Shown: in pieces, positions 48,290-59,801 of the stretch
Layout: every line of letters starts with the position of its first letter
Numbering within the stretch: the stretch's first letter is position 1
Assembly (NCBI GenBank): GCA_964006375.1
Contig: OZ023265.1
Span: forward strand, 159,786,118 to 159,850,117
Direction of reading: 5' to 3'
Source of the DNA: Tillus elongatus
Lineage: Eukaryota > Arthropoda > Insecta > Coleoptera > Cleridae
Length of the DNA: 64,000 nucleotides
The notes under the pieces: model-generated
The model's database searches: none
What the model was told of the DNA's origin: nothing
Seen by the model: only the letters and a program-made list of their open reading frames with translations
Made by a program: the position numbers and the translations under genes

Positions 48290-48925
48290 TGAGCACGAGA
48301 AAAATGGCCACTGTTTCAAACATCAAAAGAAGAACTATTCAGCGAATATTGAAGCATCATAAATTTCACCCGTATAAAATTCAACTTTTACAACAACTGA
48401 ATGAAGATGATTTTGATTGGCGGCTGGAGTTTTGTGAAGTTATGACTGCACGAATAGCTGATAACGGGAACTTTCTGTTTAATATCTGTTTTTTCAGACG
48501 AGTGTACGTTTTTATTAAACTCTACAGTCAATCGTCATAATTGTCGTTATTGGGCAGATAATAATCCACGAAATTTTCACGAAGTCCACACTCAAACTCC
48601 ACAGAAATTGAATGTCTGGACTGGCATTTTTGGAGACCGTTTAATCGGACCAATTTTTCTTGATGGCAATTTAAGTGGCGTAGAGATGCTATTGAGTGGC
48701 CTCCTAAATCACCGGATTTAACTCCTTTAGACTTCTTTTTATTTAAAGAGTAGATTTTTCGCAACAGAACCGGAGGCTCTAGAAGAATTACGACGACGCA
48801 TTGTTGAAGAATGTCGTCTAATATCTCGACAAATGCTCCAGAATGTCAGAGCTCGTTTTGAACAAAATTTGTACTTTTGTATGGACGCTGGGGGTCAACA
48901 ATTTGAGCACTTACTTAACTGAATA
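48290..48925 (+). pseudogene. Tc1/mariner-superfamily transposase with internal deletion
   Basis: RKMATVSNIKRRTIQRILKH, KFHPYKIQLLQQLNEDDFD and WRLEFCEVM (48300-48450); frame change; SDECTFLLNSTVNRHNCRYW (first Asp, ~48495-48555); QKLNVWTGIFGDRLIGPIFL (48600-48660); a deletion that removes the block with the second catalytic Asp; RRDAIEWPPKSPDLTPLDFF (48675-48735, third Asp); then EALEELRRRIVEECR to the stop at ~48920. Cannot be active. Confidence 0.85.
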
Positions 48926-49789
48926 AACATTTTTGAGCGTTTGGCTTTGTTTTTTAGTTTTTTTTTACGAAAAATGCATTTGTTATCACAATGAATGAAA
49001 TACGTTCTTGCAACTCCAACTGTGAATAATTTTTAAACAAGTCGATAAAACTTCCAAAAAAATTTGTGTGTGAATTCAGAAAAGAAAGAGCTTTCAAGTG
49101 TTCATGTTCAAGTATTCATGTTCCCTATATAAAATATAAGGGTTGTTATCACCACCCTTAAGGGGTTGATGTGACAAAGTTGAGTTTTATGTCAAAACAT
49201 GTCCCCCTCAATATTAAAATGGACGTGTTTCAGCGTTTAAAAAAAAATCTCTGGACGCAATTTGGTCTATTTCGTTTTCAATACGCCACCCTGTACACAT
49301 ATTTATGTGAAATGATTTAGCAGCTAATCTGAAATTGATGATGACTGTCTATGACGTGATTCATTCGATTATTTGGTTACAATTTTCTACCTACTGATCT
49401 TGACGATAGGATTGACTTCGCAGTGGCTTTCCTACACACGAATTATTTAAAATAGGCGACCTTGTCTAGATGATTGTTTTCTATAACATACACATGATGA
49501 CATATGTATTTTTAATAATCAAACAAATGTCCATTAGCGATTAAACAGTTTTTCATACACCAAGGTAATTTTTTTTATAATAAGACATAAATAAAGGTAG
49601 GATTGAATTACTCACTATCATAACATATCTTAAGCTGTTCTTGCTTTCATTACACTTAGTGAAAACTTCAATAAAATAAGTGATAACGTATATAGGGCAG
49701 TAGTAATAATAATACAGAAAAATATACTGCTTTTAATACCTGATACAACTAATGATTTGCAACCCAACCAGGCCAAATAAGTACAATTT
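48926..49789. other. non-coding stretch, nothing recognised
   Basis: AT-rich, no repeat match I can see in the window, no tRNA. Confidence 0.3.
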
Positions 49790-51112
<1,323 letters not shown>

Positions 51113-51410
51113 AAATTCACTGAAAATAACAAAAAGGTTGATGAGAATGTCATAATGTTTACTTTATTAAGTTTAGGCACAGTGTTTCGGTTTTACAATC
51201 ATTATCAATGAACATAAAGATATGTATTAGTGTATATTGAATTTATAAACTGCGTGAAACCTGGAATAACTACCTACACTGTTGTCTTCTTTGGCTGTGT
51301 TAGGTCACTAAGTGAAGATTTAAACCTAGGATGAGCACTGATATGTACACTTGGAGAACCCAAATCACCGCAACACATCTTTTTAAAGACGTTTTACTAA
51401 GAAGGTTAGT
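51113..51410. other. loop between facing R arms
   Basis: 298 bp unlike the loop at 6532-7011. Its minus strand at 51175-51215 has TTGATAATGAT...CCGAAACAC, a weak relative of the hammerhead-like motif. No ORF. Confidence 0.45.
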
Positions 51411-51514
51411 TACTATTGAGGAGATCCCGACTTTTGAATTTTGAAAAAATTTCTTCAAATGAGCGCAAAATAGGACTAGAACACATATCCGGGGTCAGTT
51501 TCGGATTTTATATG

Positions 51515-51596
<82 letters not shown>

Positions 51597-51733
51597 GTGT
51601 GTGTGTATCACACCGTTAACTCAAAAAATAATGGGCCGATTTAAATTAAATTGGGTGAATACCATCCTTTTGCAAGTGGCTTGGATAAGTTCGTTAGCCA
51701 GGAAAGTCTGCGTAGTCCAAATAGATTAAACAT

Positions 51734-51764
<31 letters not shown>

Positions 51765-52356
51765 CCGTCCCTGTCAATTCTGAGCTGACCTTTAATGTAT
51801 CGAATTTCGATCATGTAAATATAATGCATGTTTGTAAGAAAAGAAATTCGAGACGCAGCAAGTGCGTTATGGTAGCGATTTTTTATTAAAATCTGCTCAG
51901 CCCAAATAGATTAAACAATGCTTTGTTTAAATTAGATAGTCGGCTTCCCCGGTCCGTGCAAGTTCTGAGCGGACCTTTAATGTATCGAATTTTGACTACG
52001 TACCTAATTATAATGCATGTTTGTAAGAAAAGAAATTCGGGACGCAGCAAGTGTGGTATGGTAGCGAATTTTTATTAAATGCGTCAAATTGGAATAGCTC
52101 AATTTGCTATTAACCTATAAGGTTCGTTGGCCAGGAAACTAGTTTCTTCGGAAACATTTTAATTTTATTTTCGAAACATTTTTGTACGTCTTCAAACACA
52201 AAGTTATTTTGATGATATATGGTACACTGTTTCTACTATATAGGTCAGGTCTGGTAACCGAATTTGATGCCTGCTTTCTTTAGGAAACACATATTTGCTA
52301 TTTAAAACATTTTAATGAAAAGTCACTACCATAACGCACTTGCTGAGTCCATACTT
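51411..52356 (+). repeat. R-family repeat, full + arm
   Basis: GAGGAGATCCCGACTTTTGA; CATATCCGGGGTCAGTTTCG; (AT)n 51516-51591 and a short (GT)n; TAACTCAAAAAATAATGGGC; GCTTGGATAAGTTCGTTAGC; two 185-bp units (~51700-52070); terminal unit 52036-52353 ending GCACTTGCTGAGTCCATACT. Mirror image of 5383-6531. Confidence 0.78.
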
Positions 52357-52357
52357 T

Positions 52358-53476
52358 TATATTCTACATTACGTTTCTGTTAATATAACAATAAACAGAA
52401 ATGTACCTTTTCAATAATAACTTTCAAATTGGAATCGTTGGTAGATTATGTAATTTTATAAATAAAAATGGTATTGCCTAAATCCGTGGCTATTTCAATA
52501 TTGGAATTTAAATTTGGTTTTATATTCTACATAACGTATTTGTTAATATAACAATAAACAGAAATGTGCTTTTTCAATAATAACTTTCAAATTGGGATCG
52601 TTGATGGATTGTGTAATTTTAGAATTAAAAATTGTAAAATGGTATTAGCCCTCAACTATGATTAGACTTGGTCGTGTCTTTCTTTTGTTAATAGCTTGGA
52701 TGAGTACGTTAGCCAGCCCTATCGAACCAGCTTAAAAAAGCTAAAAAAAAATAGCGTTATTTTGATCAAATGCGGGACACATTCTGCCCTTGTAGAGACT
52801 TTACTATACACCTAAATTGAAGTTACTCGAATAATGGCAAATTGAGTTATTAAAATTGAAGCATTTAATAAAAATTGGCTACCACAGCTGCGTCAAGAAT
52901 GTTTTTATATTTACTTTTATATTCTAAATAAAATATTTGGTTAATATTACAATTAACAGAAATGTGTCCTTTCAGTAGTAACTTTTGAATTGAAATCCTT
53001 GATAGATTGTGTAATTTTAGAAATAAAAATGTTTAAATCATATTGCCTAAATTCTATTGCTCTATCGATATTGTTATTTAAATTTACTTCAATTTTCTAA
53101 GCAAAGTAGTTGTTAAAATTGCAATAACCAGGAAAGTACCTTTTCAATAATAACTTTTAAAGGATGATCGTAAGTAGATTATGTAGGTAATTTTTGAAAT
53201 AACTTTTTTTAAATGTTATTGCCTAAATCCATGGCTCTTTTGATATTGCTGTTTTAATTTATTTTATATTCCAAATAAAGTACTTGTTGATATTACAATA
53301 AGCAGAAATGTGCCTTTTGAGTAATAACTGTTGAGTTGGAATCGTTGATAGATTATCTAATTTTGGAGGAAGAAAAAAAATTGTTGCGTAAATCCGTGGC
53401 TGTTTCGATATTCTTCTATAAATTTACTTCTAAATTTAAAATAACGTATGAGTTAATATTGCAATATTTAGAAATG
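52358..53476 (+). repeat. ~165-bp satellite, left block
   Basis: Units starting TATATTCTA.AT near 52359, 52521, 52917, 53089, 53264 and 53429, each with AACAGAAATGT.CCTTTT, GGAATCGTTG.T.GATTATGT and GCCTAAATCCGTGGCT. Between the second and third units lies an R fragment (52660-52905, GCTTGGATGAGTACGTTAGC to GGCTACCACA). The array continues after the transposon at 55485. Confidence 0.85.
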
Positions 53477-53478
53477 TA

Positions 53479-55482
53479 CAGGGTGAGTATTATAAATGAT
53501 AACCCCCTTTTATTTTCGTTATTTCTGGGCAAATTGATCCGTTCAAAAACTTATTTTGTACAATTTTTAACGTAGTTACCGAATCTGCTATCGCTTTTCA
53601 AGAATTTTGAAAAATGTACGAGGTGGGCCACAAAATATAGTTATTTTAAATGGCACAGCCTGTATTTTTTACATATTATAATTTGTCGATTTTTTCTAAT
53701 TACAAAAATATATAGTTATAGCCCATTTGGAGAAGCAGTTTTTAGGTTATGATGATGGAATATGTAAAACTACAAATCTGTTTACGTATTACTCAATAAT
53801 ATACTAAGTAGCCTTTAGAAACAAAATTTTAATTTTGTATACAAACGTCAAACAATTAGTTTATCCTAAAAACATGATTTGTCAATGATAAGTTAATTAT
53901 TATACAAAACTAGCTAAGATATCTATTCAATGATTGTCACAACAAAATATATAACGAAACCATACACAAGGAAACAAATAAAATAAAAGTAATAATATTA
54001 AGATTTACATTGTATCTTCTACATAACTTCCGTTGTTTTTTAAGCATTTGAAACATCGCCGTAAAAAATTTGATCGCACATCTTCAAATACCGCTGCATT
54101 TTCGTTAAAGAATTTATTTCTCGTCATATAAGTTGTTTTAATTGCACAGTGTCCTCCGACAGTTCTTCAATATGAATACTGTTCTTGAGAGCACCCCAAA
54201 GGGAAAAATCTAGCGGATTTAAATCAGGGCTTTTAGCCGGCAAATGGATGGGACCATTTTTTCCTATCCAGGGGTCATATTTTTGGTTTAAGTAGTTCGT
54301 CACAGGTCTAACGTTATGTGGGGGAGCTCCGTCTTGCTGCCAGATTGCTCTTAAATGTAGAATAACTGGCAAGTCATCCAAATATTCCTCAACTTGCTCT
54401 TGTAGCAAATGGAGATAAACTACACCTGTGAGATTTGTATGTAAAAAAATGGACCAATTATTTTGTTTTGTTGTATCCCACACCACAGATTGGCAGTTTT
54501 ACGTCCTTTTTTTTATTTGCTTTACCATATGTGGATTTTCTGTAGCCCAATGATGTTTGTTATGTCTATTAAACAAACCAGCTGTAGAAAAGGACGACTC
54601 ATCAGTCCAAAACACATTTCGCAAAAAATCATTGTTTTCATTATATTTTTCAATAATTTGTCGGCAAAACAGTATTCTCTGTCGACGATCATTTTCGGTT
54701 AAGTGTTAAACAGGAAGAATGTGAAAAGGTTTATACTTATTTCTTTTTAAAAGTTGCATAACGCTGCTTTGGCTTACATTTAAATATTTAGCTACAACAT
54801 AAGTAGACCGACTTGGCTCTTCTATAACCGATAATAGAATATTCATTTGTATTTCCTCACCAATAGTATTCCTGGTTTTTCTTTTACTTGCATTCTTTAA
54901 TGAATTTGTGTCACAAAATTTATTGTACATTTTTTTGAATGTTCCTTTGCCAGCCACATTCTCATTCGGATACAGTCTTTGCGAAGCAGTCATGTTTTTA
55001 TTACAAAGAAGAATATTCCTAAAATTCTACGCCTATTCTCTAAACTATGATAAGGCATGATCGCTTTTTTGCACACAATAAAGATTCCTAATAGAAAAAG
55101 CACTAACAAATCTTCACCTTTTTGACGTTTATACAAAGTTAAAATTTTATTTCCAAAGGCTACTTCCTATATTATTGAGTAACAGATTTGTCGTTTTACA
55201 TATTTCATCATAACTTAAAAACGGCTTATCCAAATGTGCTATAACTATATATTTTTGTAATCAGAAAAAATCTACATATTATAATGTGTAAAAAAATACA
55301 GGATGTTCCATTTAAAAAAAATATATTTTTTGTTTCGCCTCGTACATTTTTCAAAATTCTTGAAAAGCGATAGCAGATTCAGAAACTACGATAAAAATTG
55401 TTCAAAAAAAGTTTTTGAACGAATTAATTCGCCCAGAAATAACGAAAATAAAAGGGGGTTATCATTTATAATACTCACCCTG
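53479..55482 (-). mobile_element. Tc1/mariner-superfamily DNA transposon, 2004 bp, TA duplication
   Basis: Ends CAGGGTGAGTATTATAAATG and its exact reverse complement. Long inverted repeats of ~350 bp (53479-53860 and 55130-55482) share CTATCGCTTTTCAAGAATTT and AACTATATATTTTTGTAA blocks. Flanked by TA (53477-53478 and 55483-55484) inside a satellite unit whose neighbours show the empty site AGAAATG-TA-CCTTTT. Confidence 0.93.
54124..54993 (-). pseudogene. transposase of the 53479-55482 element, two in-frame stops
   Basis: ATG at 54993, single reading frame of 289 codons to TGA at 54124, broken only by TAA at 54706-54708 and TAA at 54499-54501. HTH region RSTYVVAKYLNVSQSSVMQL; RQRILFCRQIIEKYNEN; VFWTDESSFSTAGLFNRHNK (first Asp); a diverged part near the second stop, where the usual VNVW-GI motif is altered; LRAIWQQDGAPPHNVRP (second Asp); WIGKNGPIHLPAKSPDLNPL (third Asp, 35 residues later); LWGALK. 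Close to intact, so it was lost fairly recently. Confidence 0.9.
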
Positions 55483-55484
55483 TA

Positions 55485-55770
55485 CCTTTTTAATAATAAC
55501 TTTTGAATTGGAATCGTTGGTGTTACTTTAGAAATTAAAATTTTAAAATGGTATTGCTTAAATGCGTGGCCGTTACGATATCATTATTCAAATTTACTGT
55601 TATATTCTAAATAACGTATTTTAATATTACCACAAACAAGAATGTACCTTTTTAAAAATAATTTTTCATTTGGAATAGTAGATTATGTAATTTTAGTAAT
55701 ACAAATTTTAAAATATTGCCCAAATCCGTCGTTATTCCCATGTTTAAATTTAAGTTTAACGTTCTTTGGG
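55485..55770 (+). repeat. ~165-bp satellite, right block
   Basis: Completes the unit interrupted by the transposon (CCTTTTTAATAATAACTTTT, GGAATCGTTGGTG) and adds one more diverged unit from 55601 (TATATTCTAAATAACGTATT). Confidence 0.8.
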
Positions 55771-55869
55771 TGAAATAATATGATTCAAGTTGTCAATGAA
55801 TTATTATATTCTTATAAATTCTATCGTATCGCAAAATAGTAGGTTATTTGTTACTGAGCAAATTATATA

Positions 55870-56250
55870 AAAATTCGCTGAAGGAGGTGATTTACTTCGT
55901 GGGAAGTGATATTTCCATTGATGAAAGCTCACAATTGTTTAATTTGTCAGTTATAGCATTTTATAAGTTTAACCAGCACTAGACGGGCATATCTTTGAAC
56001 TTTTACTTTATATAATGGGTTCATTGTAAGCACAAATTAATTTCAACTTGCGATCACTTCGTATGTTCTTTATTTCCCTTTTATGTTACTCTTAGGTTGC
56101 AAAAATTAAAAAGACTGTCTACAGCCCCTGACCTAATTATTTTATTACCAAATGCGAAGCCCACGAAAAAAATTTACTCGTATAATTATATAATTGTATC
56201 TCAGTCACCTACTCATATCTTTAACAGTAACTGACAGGTTCAAGCAGCTT
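55870..56250 (+). repeat. dispersed repeat P, copy 2
   Basis: GATGAAAGCTCACAATTGTT, AAAAGACTGTCTACAGCCCC, AAGCCCACGAAAAAAATT and CACCTACTCATATCTTTA align with 47585-47970. The first ~15 bp (AAAAATTCGCTGAAGGAG) may derive from an R end. Confidence 0.65.
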
Positions 56251-56414
56251 TATAATATATTTATCTAAGAAAGGCATTTCTTTGGGCAGTGACCGGTGTT
56301 CCAATAAACGGTTAGCACATTACACAAAGTCCATATAAAATGGCGATTTATTTTTTAAATTTGACCAAAATGTATTTGTTTCTAAGGTTATATTCATAGA
56401 TAAAAGAAAATCTT

Positions 56415-56553
56415 CATTCGATTAGTGAATTTTCTTTAAAAAATTCACTAATAAGGAGATCCCGACATTTGAATTTAAAAAAAAATCTTGAAATGAGCGC
56501 TAATTAGGCCCCCTAGAATACATATCCGGGGCTCAGTTTCAATTTTTATATGT

Positions 56554-56623
<70 letters not shown>

Positions 56624-57115
56624 GTGTGTGTGTGTGTGTGTATCACACCGATAATTCAAAAAATTATGGGCCAATTTTAAATAAATTTGGGTACCTTCCT
56701 TTTGCAAGTGGCTTGGATAAGTTCGTTAGCCCAGGTTTTCCCGGAAAATGTTGTATTTTCTTTCGAAAAAAATTTCTCATCTCAAAATATCTCCGGAAAT
56801 AGCAAAGTAAGGACAACCAAATACGCTTGTTTGTATTATAAAAAGTGAACCATATACTAAAATTTAGCTCCGTAAATTTGAAGGCAAAAAAGTTACGGGC
56901 AGTTAAAGAAAACAATATTGGAGTTTTCCTCAAAACGTCAAAGTCGCGATTTGAAACGTCAAAATTGGCAATAGTTAGGCAAAGAACCTGAAGCAAATAC
57001 GGATTATGAAAAGAAAATGTTGCAAGAAGAGTGTTCTGAAAACCCTTAAGTTTCAGATTCAACGGTCATTGTCTTTCATTTTACTAAAATATTTACAGAA
57101 AATTCATTTCAAATA
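56415..57115 (+). repeat. R-family + arm, 3'-truncated
   Basis: TTAGTGAATTTTCTTTAAAA palindrome, GGAGATCCCGACATTTGAAT, (AT)n 56557-56621 with (GT)n, TCACACCGATAATTCAAAAA, GCTTGGATAAGTTCGTTAGC, CTCAAAACGTCAAAGTCGCG, ending in TTCATTTCAAATACAGTAAG. The terminal unit is absent. It lies 185 bp before the LIM exon, within its upstream intron. Confidence 0.75.
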
Positions 57116-57299
57116 CAGTAAGTCCTCGCATAACGTCGTCTCATTTAGAATAAAAATATAACGGAACGTGTTCTTCGTGACTAGTTGCAAAATACATTTT
57201 ACAGTTCATATGTTATGTATCTATAACTGTAAAAATATTATTTTAAGTCTTACGTTGTTAATGAATACGAAATAATTTATGCTTCTTTTTTATTTACAG
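57116..57299 (+). other. intron end with polypyrimidine tract and 3' splice site
   Basis: TTCTTTTTTATTTACAG ends at 57299, a strong acceptor. AGTAAGTCCTCGCATAACGT at ~57118 may be an old repeat edge. Confidence 0.6.
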
Positions 57300-57469
57300 G
57301 TACCAAGAAGATGGAATACAAGACCAGACAATGGCACGAGAAATGTTTCTGTTGCTGCGTATGCAAAGTACCAATTGGTACGCAGAGTTTCATCCCCCGT
57401 GAACAAGAAATCTATTGCGCCAAGTGCTATGAAGAAAAGTTCGCCACTCGTTGCATCAAATGTAACAAG
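57300..57469 (+). CDS. Lmpt: host exon: FHL/limpet-type LIM domain segment
   Basis: 170-bp exon, acceptor ACAG|GT at 57299 and donor AAG|GTATGT at 57470. The first two bases complete a Gly codon, giving GTKKMEYKTRQWHEKC and IGTQSFIPREQEIYCAKCY, then FATRCIKCNK. These are the second half of one LIM zinc-finger pair (H-x2-C, C-x2-C, C-x2-C) and the first CxxC of the next. The GTKKMEYK and IGT-SFIP motifs are characteristic of the FHL family (four-and-a-half LIM; limpet in flies), muscle and nuclear scaffold proteins that bind partners through LIM domains. The first CxxC of this domain must lie on an upstream exon. No breaks; codon use is normal. The symbol rests on family resemblance alone. Confidence 0.88.
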
Positions 57470-57818
57470 GTATGTGAGCTGTTTGACATATTTTACAGAT
57501 GTCATAGTTTTCATTAAAAAACCATAAGTATACAGGTGGTCCAGCGTAGCGTAACTAGGACGTAACTCCGTTAATTTTAGAGATACGAAAAAATTATGTG
57601 CTCAAAAATTTTAGGGCATTATGTGCTCCACATCCTGGTAGTACTGTTATAAATATAAGCTGCCTCATATTAGTGACATATCAATATTTTTTATCATAGA
57701 AAACCATGCACAATGTGATCATAAAGTTTAGAACATAATTCATAAATGCGTTATTTAATTTTTTCAAGAAAAACACTCCGACAGGTCCATTTTATCTTTT
57801 CAATTCCCAACTTATGAC

Positions 57819-59438
57819 AGGGACTCTCCGTAAACCCGGCGAAGACGGAGATGATCCTATTTACCAAAAAGAGGAAGGTAGAGGGGTTCAGGGCGCCTGT
57901 GATGTTTGGAAAACCTTTAGCTTTAGTGCGGGAGGTCAAATATCTGGGGGTGATCCTGGACCCCAAACTAACATGGGGGTCGCAAATAGAACGAGTAGTG
58001 AGGAAGGGAGTAGCGACCCTCTGGCAGCTGCGTCGTGTGATAGGGAGGACCTGGGGACTTAATCCTCGGATCCTTCATTGGATCTACACTGTGATCGTCA
58101 GGCCGAGAATCGTCTCGGTCTGGTGGTGTGGTGTGCACCAAACTGCCAGCAGGAAGCTGGCCAAATTCCAAAGGCTGGCAATCCTGGGTATCACAGGCGC
58201 TATGAGAACGACACCCTCAGCCGCGCTAGAGGTCCTGTTGATGCTGCCACCGCTTCCCATCTGTATCAGAATGGAGGCTATGGCGTCGCATCTTAGAATG
58301 CGGGACTCAGGAAACTGGTGCGGAGAGGGAGCAGTAATAGGGCATGCAAGAGTCGCCAAGGAGGTGGAAAAGGAAATTCCGATTTCCGCCATAAAGGTGC
58401 GGGATGCCGAGGACGATATTAGGTTGACTAGGCCATACACCCTCAGGATCCCCAGTAGGGATCAGTGGAGGGAAAATGAGGTTGCATTCCAGCCCGCAAG
58501 CCTGGTCTGTTTCACTGACGGATCGCGGCTGGAGGACCAACAATCCTCCGGGGCAGGAATATACATCGAGGGCCTGGGAGTGCGCGAGAGCTATGCTCTT
58601 GGTGCATATACCACGGCATTCGAAACAGAGGTGTATGCTATCCTGTCTGTGGCCAATAGACAGGATGTGAAGAGGAGTCCCGAGAAATGTGTATACATCT
58701 GCTCGGATAGCCAGGCGGTCCTCCGGGCAGTCTGCGCGGCCAGAATCAGGTCAACACTGGTTCAAGAGTGCGCTGACGCCCTCGGAGGACTAGCCAGGAC
58801 GAAGGAGGTGCAACTGGTGTGGGTTCTGGGACACTGTGGCGTAGCGGGGAATGAGGTGGCGAATAATCTGGCAAGACTCGGTTCCCGGCGGCCGTTCTGT
58901 GGCCCGGGGCCTACGATAGGCATAAGTAGGAAGACAGTCTATGTCGCCTTAGACAGGTGGACCGAGGAAGCAATGGAGAGGCACTGGGGATCGGTTGGTG
59001 GCTGCAGGCAGGCGAGGGACTTCGTGGAGGGGCCCGACAGAGATAAAGCTGTCTGGCTACTCGGAAGGAGTCGACCTACGCTTCGCCGCATCCTTGGGGT
59101 GCTGACAGGCCACTGCGCCCTTAGAAGACACATCACATTGATAGGCGTAGAGAGGGATCCCATTTACCAGGAATGCGGCGAGGATGAAGAAACGTCCTAC
59201 CACTACCTGTGTGAATGCGAGGCTTTTGGGAGTCTTCGAGCAGAATTGTTCGGATCGAGGACTCTGCAGAGGAATCAGGGAAGTACCGTCCAATTGAAGA
59301 CCGTCACGGCCTTCAGCTCGAGGTCGAGGCGGTTTGGCGACGGAACCGAGGAAGAGTAGAGCATGGTTGCTGGGGTTGGCAAAAAGGGCCCATTGTAGCC
59401 TACTTGCTTGGCGTTGACCTCCCCACCACTGCTACTAC
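57819..59438 (+). mobile_element. 5'-truncated R1/I-type LINE nested in the transposon
   Basis: 1620 bp flanked by the 6-bp duplication TATGAC (57813-57818 and 59439-59444). The other inverted repeat (ACGTCATAAGTTGGCAATTG at 61289-61308) shows the uninterrupted sequence. The 3' end is CTGCTACTACTA with no poly(A). A second LINE family, distinct from 14788 and 37140. Confidence 0.92.
57821..59359 (+). CDS. LINE ORF2 3' part: RT end, RNase H, C-terminal Cys/His
   Basis: Open from the truncation (GLSVNPAKTEMILF precedes the ATG at 57851) to the stop at 59359. VKYLGVILDPKLTWGSQIER and GAMRTTPSAALEVLLMLPP are the post-RT region. RNase H: CFTDGSRL (D223 counted from 57851), FETEVYAIL, CSDSQAVL, and WVLGHCGVAGNEVANNLARL, where the last catalytic Asp (NE-AD) is Asn. 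C-terminus: YQECGEDEETSYHYLCEC, with the first Cys of the usual CxxC changed. No frame breaks in ~510 codons, so a young copy, but truncated at birth and without RT active site or endonuclease. Confidence 0.9.
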   Translation, partial: GLSVNPAKTEMILFTKKRKVEGFRAPVMFGKPLALVREVKYLGVILDPKLTWGSQIERVVRKGVATLWQLRRVIGRTWGLNPRILHWIYTVIVRPRIVSVWWCGVHQTASRKLAKFQRLAILGITGAMRTTPSAALEVLLMLPPLPICIRMEAMASHLRMRDSGNWCGEGAVIGHARVAKEVEKEIPISAIKVRDAEDDIRLTRPYTLRIPSRDQWRENEVAFQPASLVCFTDGSRLEDQQSSGAGIYIEGLGVRESYALGAYTTAFETEVYAILSVANRQDVKRSPEKCVYICSDSQAVLRAVCAARIRSTLVQECADALGGLARTKEVQLVWVLGHCGVAGNEVANNLARLGSRRPFCGPGPTIGISRKTVYVALDRWTEEAMERHWGSVGGCRQARDFVEGPDRDKAVWLLGRSRPTLRRILGVLTGHCALRRHITLIGVERDPIYQECGEDEETSYHYLCECEAFGSLRAELFGSRTLQRNQGSTVQLKTVTAFSSRSRRFGDGTEEE

Positions 59439-59801
59439 TATGACGTGAAAATATACATTTCTGACGTCATCTATTTCTGAAAGGTGACGTCATCATAAAT
59501 ATTTTTAAATGTCAACCATATGTTGTTGCTGTTTTTCCATAGACCTGCTACTACTTAAAAAATGATGAAAACAAAATTGGTACCTTACATAACAATTTTT
59601 TGGGAAAAAATAGCATTATTTACTTTAAAAAATGGAAACGTAAGTTTAATGGAAAAAATTATTGAACCAAGGAAAACAAACAAAATTTAGCGCAAACGTT
59701 CTAATTGTTCTCCCCCTACCATTTGGCATTGACCGAGACGAGTGTAAACCCTTTTGCACTCAAAAATGTCAGGGCTAATTGCTCCATTTAGCCCAAACTC
59801 G

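Noticed and set aside
57814..58062. 82-codon ORF beginning MTGTLRKPGEDG
   Set aside because: Off-frame shadow of the LINE ORF2; it also crosses the LINE/transposon junction.
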